Under the pieces are notes generated by a model. It was not told the origin of the DNA. It did no database searches and saw only the letters and a program-made list of their open reading frames with translations. The position numbers were made by a program, and so were the translations under genes. DNA of 9,068 bases from Lachnospiraceae bacterium UBA3332 (lineage in GTDB: Bacteria; Bacillota; Clostridia; Lachnospirales; Lachnospiraceae). The DNA lies in the NCBI GenBank assembly GCA_002361095.1, contig DERU01000311.1, forward strand, positions 502-9,569, in the 5' to 3' direction. Shown here piece by piece: positions 8,341-9,068 of the stretch; position 1 is the stretch's first letter; each line of letters begins with the position of its first letter.

Positions 8341-8358
8341 GAGGAGGGATGAAGGTTG
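8341..8358 (+). promoter_or_regulatory. Shine-Dalgarno and TTG start of the response regulator
   Basis: GAGGAGGG (8341-8348) ends 7 bases before TTG 8356. An in-frame TGA at 8350-8352 blocks any earlier start, and the next in-frame ATG (8413) falls inside the receiver domain, after the acidic pair. TTG is therefore the only start that keeps Asp13/Asp14. The 39-base gap after the Rieske gene contains no terminator, which suggests the two genes are co-transcribed. Confidence 0.8.
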
Positions 8359-9068
8359 CAGAATGCAGGAGCGCGGATTTTAGTCGTAGAGGATGACGCA
8401 GACATTAATAATATGGTGGCGGTATATCTTGGGAAAAAGGGGTGTAACGTGACACAGGCTTTTTCGGGAACGGAAGCGCAGCTTTTGCTTGGGCTTAAGG
8501 AGTTTGACCTGGTAGTCATGGATTTGATGCTGCCCGGTCTTTTGGGAGAGGAACTGCTCGCAAAACTCCGGGCCGGGAGCCAGACGCCTGTGATCGTACT
8601 GACGGCCAAAAGCGCGTTGGACGATAAGGTGCAGCTTTTGGAGGACGGCGCGGACGATTATATGACAAAGCCTTTTGAACTGGAGGAGTTGTGGGCACGT
8701 ATTGCGGTACAGCTGCGGCACAGGGGAAAATATGCCCGGCAGGGGGAACGCCTGCATTTTAGGGATTGGATCGTTGATTTGCAGGCAAGGCGGCTGACGG
8801 CGGGCGGCAGGGCGGTGGAACTGACCGCCCACGAATTCGGTATTGTGGAACTTTTGGCGGGACATCCCAAAAAGGTGTTTACCCGGCAGGAAATTTATGA
8901 GGCGGTATGGCAGCAGGATGCCTTTGTGGAGGATAAGACGATTCACTATAAACCGAAATTTCACCAGGTCTATACAATTCCGTCCTTTCACATTATGTTG
9001 AATTTCTTCTACTTTACCAGTTCAATATATACCATAAAATCCAGATTGCGTCAAGGGGTTAGGGGTGA
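8356..9068 (+). CDS. OmpR/PhoB-family response regulator, DNA-binding domain disrupted near its 3' end
   Basis: This would be a two-component transcription regulator that is phosphorylated by a sensor kinase. The receiver domain is complete, numbering from TTG: acidic pair Asp13-Asp14 in RILVVEDDAD, phospho-acceptor Asp56 in MDLMLPG, Thr83 in VIVLTAK and Lys105 in MTKPFE. A winged-helix output domain begins near residue 130 and shows the expected LTAHEFGIVELLAGHP and TRQEIYEAVW stretches. After EDKTIH (ending at residue 197, base 8946) the expected recognition helix, usually close to HISNLRKKL, and the C-terminal wing are missing. The frame instead runs open to the window end (237 codons) as an unrelated sequence. 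The other two + frames hit stops at 8949-8951 and 8999-9001 and do not restore the family sequence, so a simple frameshift does not explain the break. As read, the product could be phosphorylated but should not bind DNA normally. The partner kinase gene is not in the window. Confidence 0.8.
   Translation, partial: MQNAGARILVVEDDADINNMVAVYLGKKGCNVTQAFSGTEAQLLLGLKEFDLVVMDLMLPGLLGEELLAKLRAGSQTPVIVLTAKSALDDKVQLLEDGADDYMTKPFELEELWARIAVQLRHRGKYARQGERLHFRDWIVDLQARRLTAGGRAVELTAHEFGIVELLAGHPKKVFTRQEIYEAVWQQDAFVEDKTIHYKPKFHQVYTIPSFHIMLNFFYFTSSIYTIKSRLRQGVRG
8950..9068. other. AT-rich foreign or chimeric segment at the window end
   Basis: From about 8950 the sequence changes character. Bases 8951-9068 contain 44 G or C of 118 (37%), against 62 of 120 (52%) in 8821-8940. 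Homology to the response regulator stops at the same place. Short readings are open in several frames: 36 codons on + from 8952 to a TAG at 9060, and a - strand GTG at 8991. I do not recognise any of them. There is an 8-base palindrome, GAAATTTC, just inside the edge, and G-rich GGGGTTAGGGGT near the end. It could be the edge of an insertion sequence or other mobile element, or an assembly chimera at a contig end. The sequence alone does not decide. Confidence 0.55.
9026..9054 (-). promoter_or_regulatory. Candidate sigma-A-type promoter on the - strand in the terminal segment
   Basis: On the - strand, TTGACG (9054-9049) and TATATA (9031-9026) are separated by exactly 17 bases, matching five of six consensus positions at -35 and a near-consensus -10. 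Transcription would run toward the disrupted response regulator, in antisense. Chance matches are common in AT-rich DNA, so this is a prediction only. Confidence 0.3.

Noticed and set aside
8380..8991. - strand open frame of 203 codons starting GTG 8991 in the AT-rich tail and running into the response regulator
   Set aside because: Most of it is antisense to a clear receiver domain. Only the first 14 or so codons lie in the foreign segment and they are not recognisable, so I do not call a gene, though a truncated element gene starting there is possible.

Overview
The window suggests a gut-type Clostridia member, most likely Lachnospiraceae. The evidence is a moderately high-GC coding style, dense same-strand gene packing, a giant J-domain/TPR protein of the kind common in that family, and GH13 glycogen/maltodextrin enzymes of Firmicutes type. 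This is an inference from protein character; there is no rRNA or other marker gene. All five genes lie on the + strand.

Layout. (1) 1-1159: the C-terminal half of a glycogen debranching enzyme (GlgX/isoamylase type), cut by the window start, with its catalytic triad visible. (2) 1156-4680: a protein of about 1174 residues with an N-terminal J-like domain whose HPD motif reads NPE, followed by TPR-like helical repeats and a C-terminal cysteine cluster. It overlaps the end of glgX by four bases, so the two are probably translationally coupled. (3) 4726-6873: a complete neopullulanase/cyclomaltodextrinase-type GH13 enzyme. (4) 6874-6996: a short gap with a possible -10 box. (5) 6997-8316: an FAD-dependent oxidoreductase with a C-terminal Rieske [2Fe-2S] domain. 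(6) 8356 onward: an OmpR/PhoB-type response regulator starting at TTG, with an intact receiver domain. Its DNA-binding domain is cut at the recognition helix, around 8947-8950.

How they fit together. The first three genes form a plausible alpha-glucan module: GlgX trims glycogen branches, the GH13_20 enzyme hydrolyses the released malto-oligosaccharides, and the J/TPR protein between them may be a scaffold or co-chaperone. That last role is inferred only from position. The Rieske flavoprotein and response regulator look like a second unit with a short spacer. A partner histidine kinase would be expected downstream but is not in the window.

The strongest anomaly is the last 119 bases or so. 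The composition drops to about 37% GC, homology to the response regulator stops in all three + strand frames, and a promoter-like pair points back on the - strand. This is either the edge of an inserted element or a chimeric contig end. The most interesting protein is the J/TPR protein. I saw no CRISPR array, tRNA, rRNA, riboswitch or convincing intrinsic terminator.
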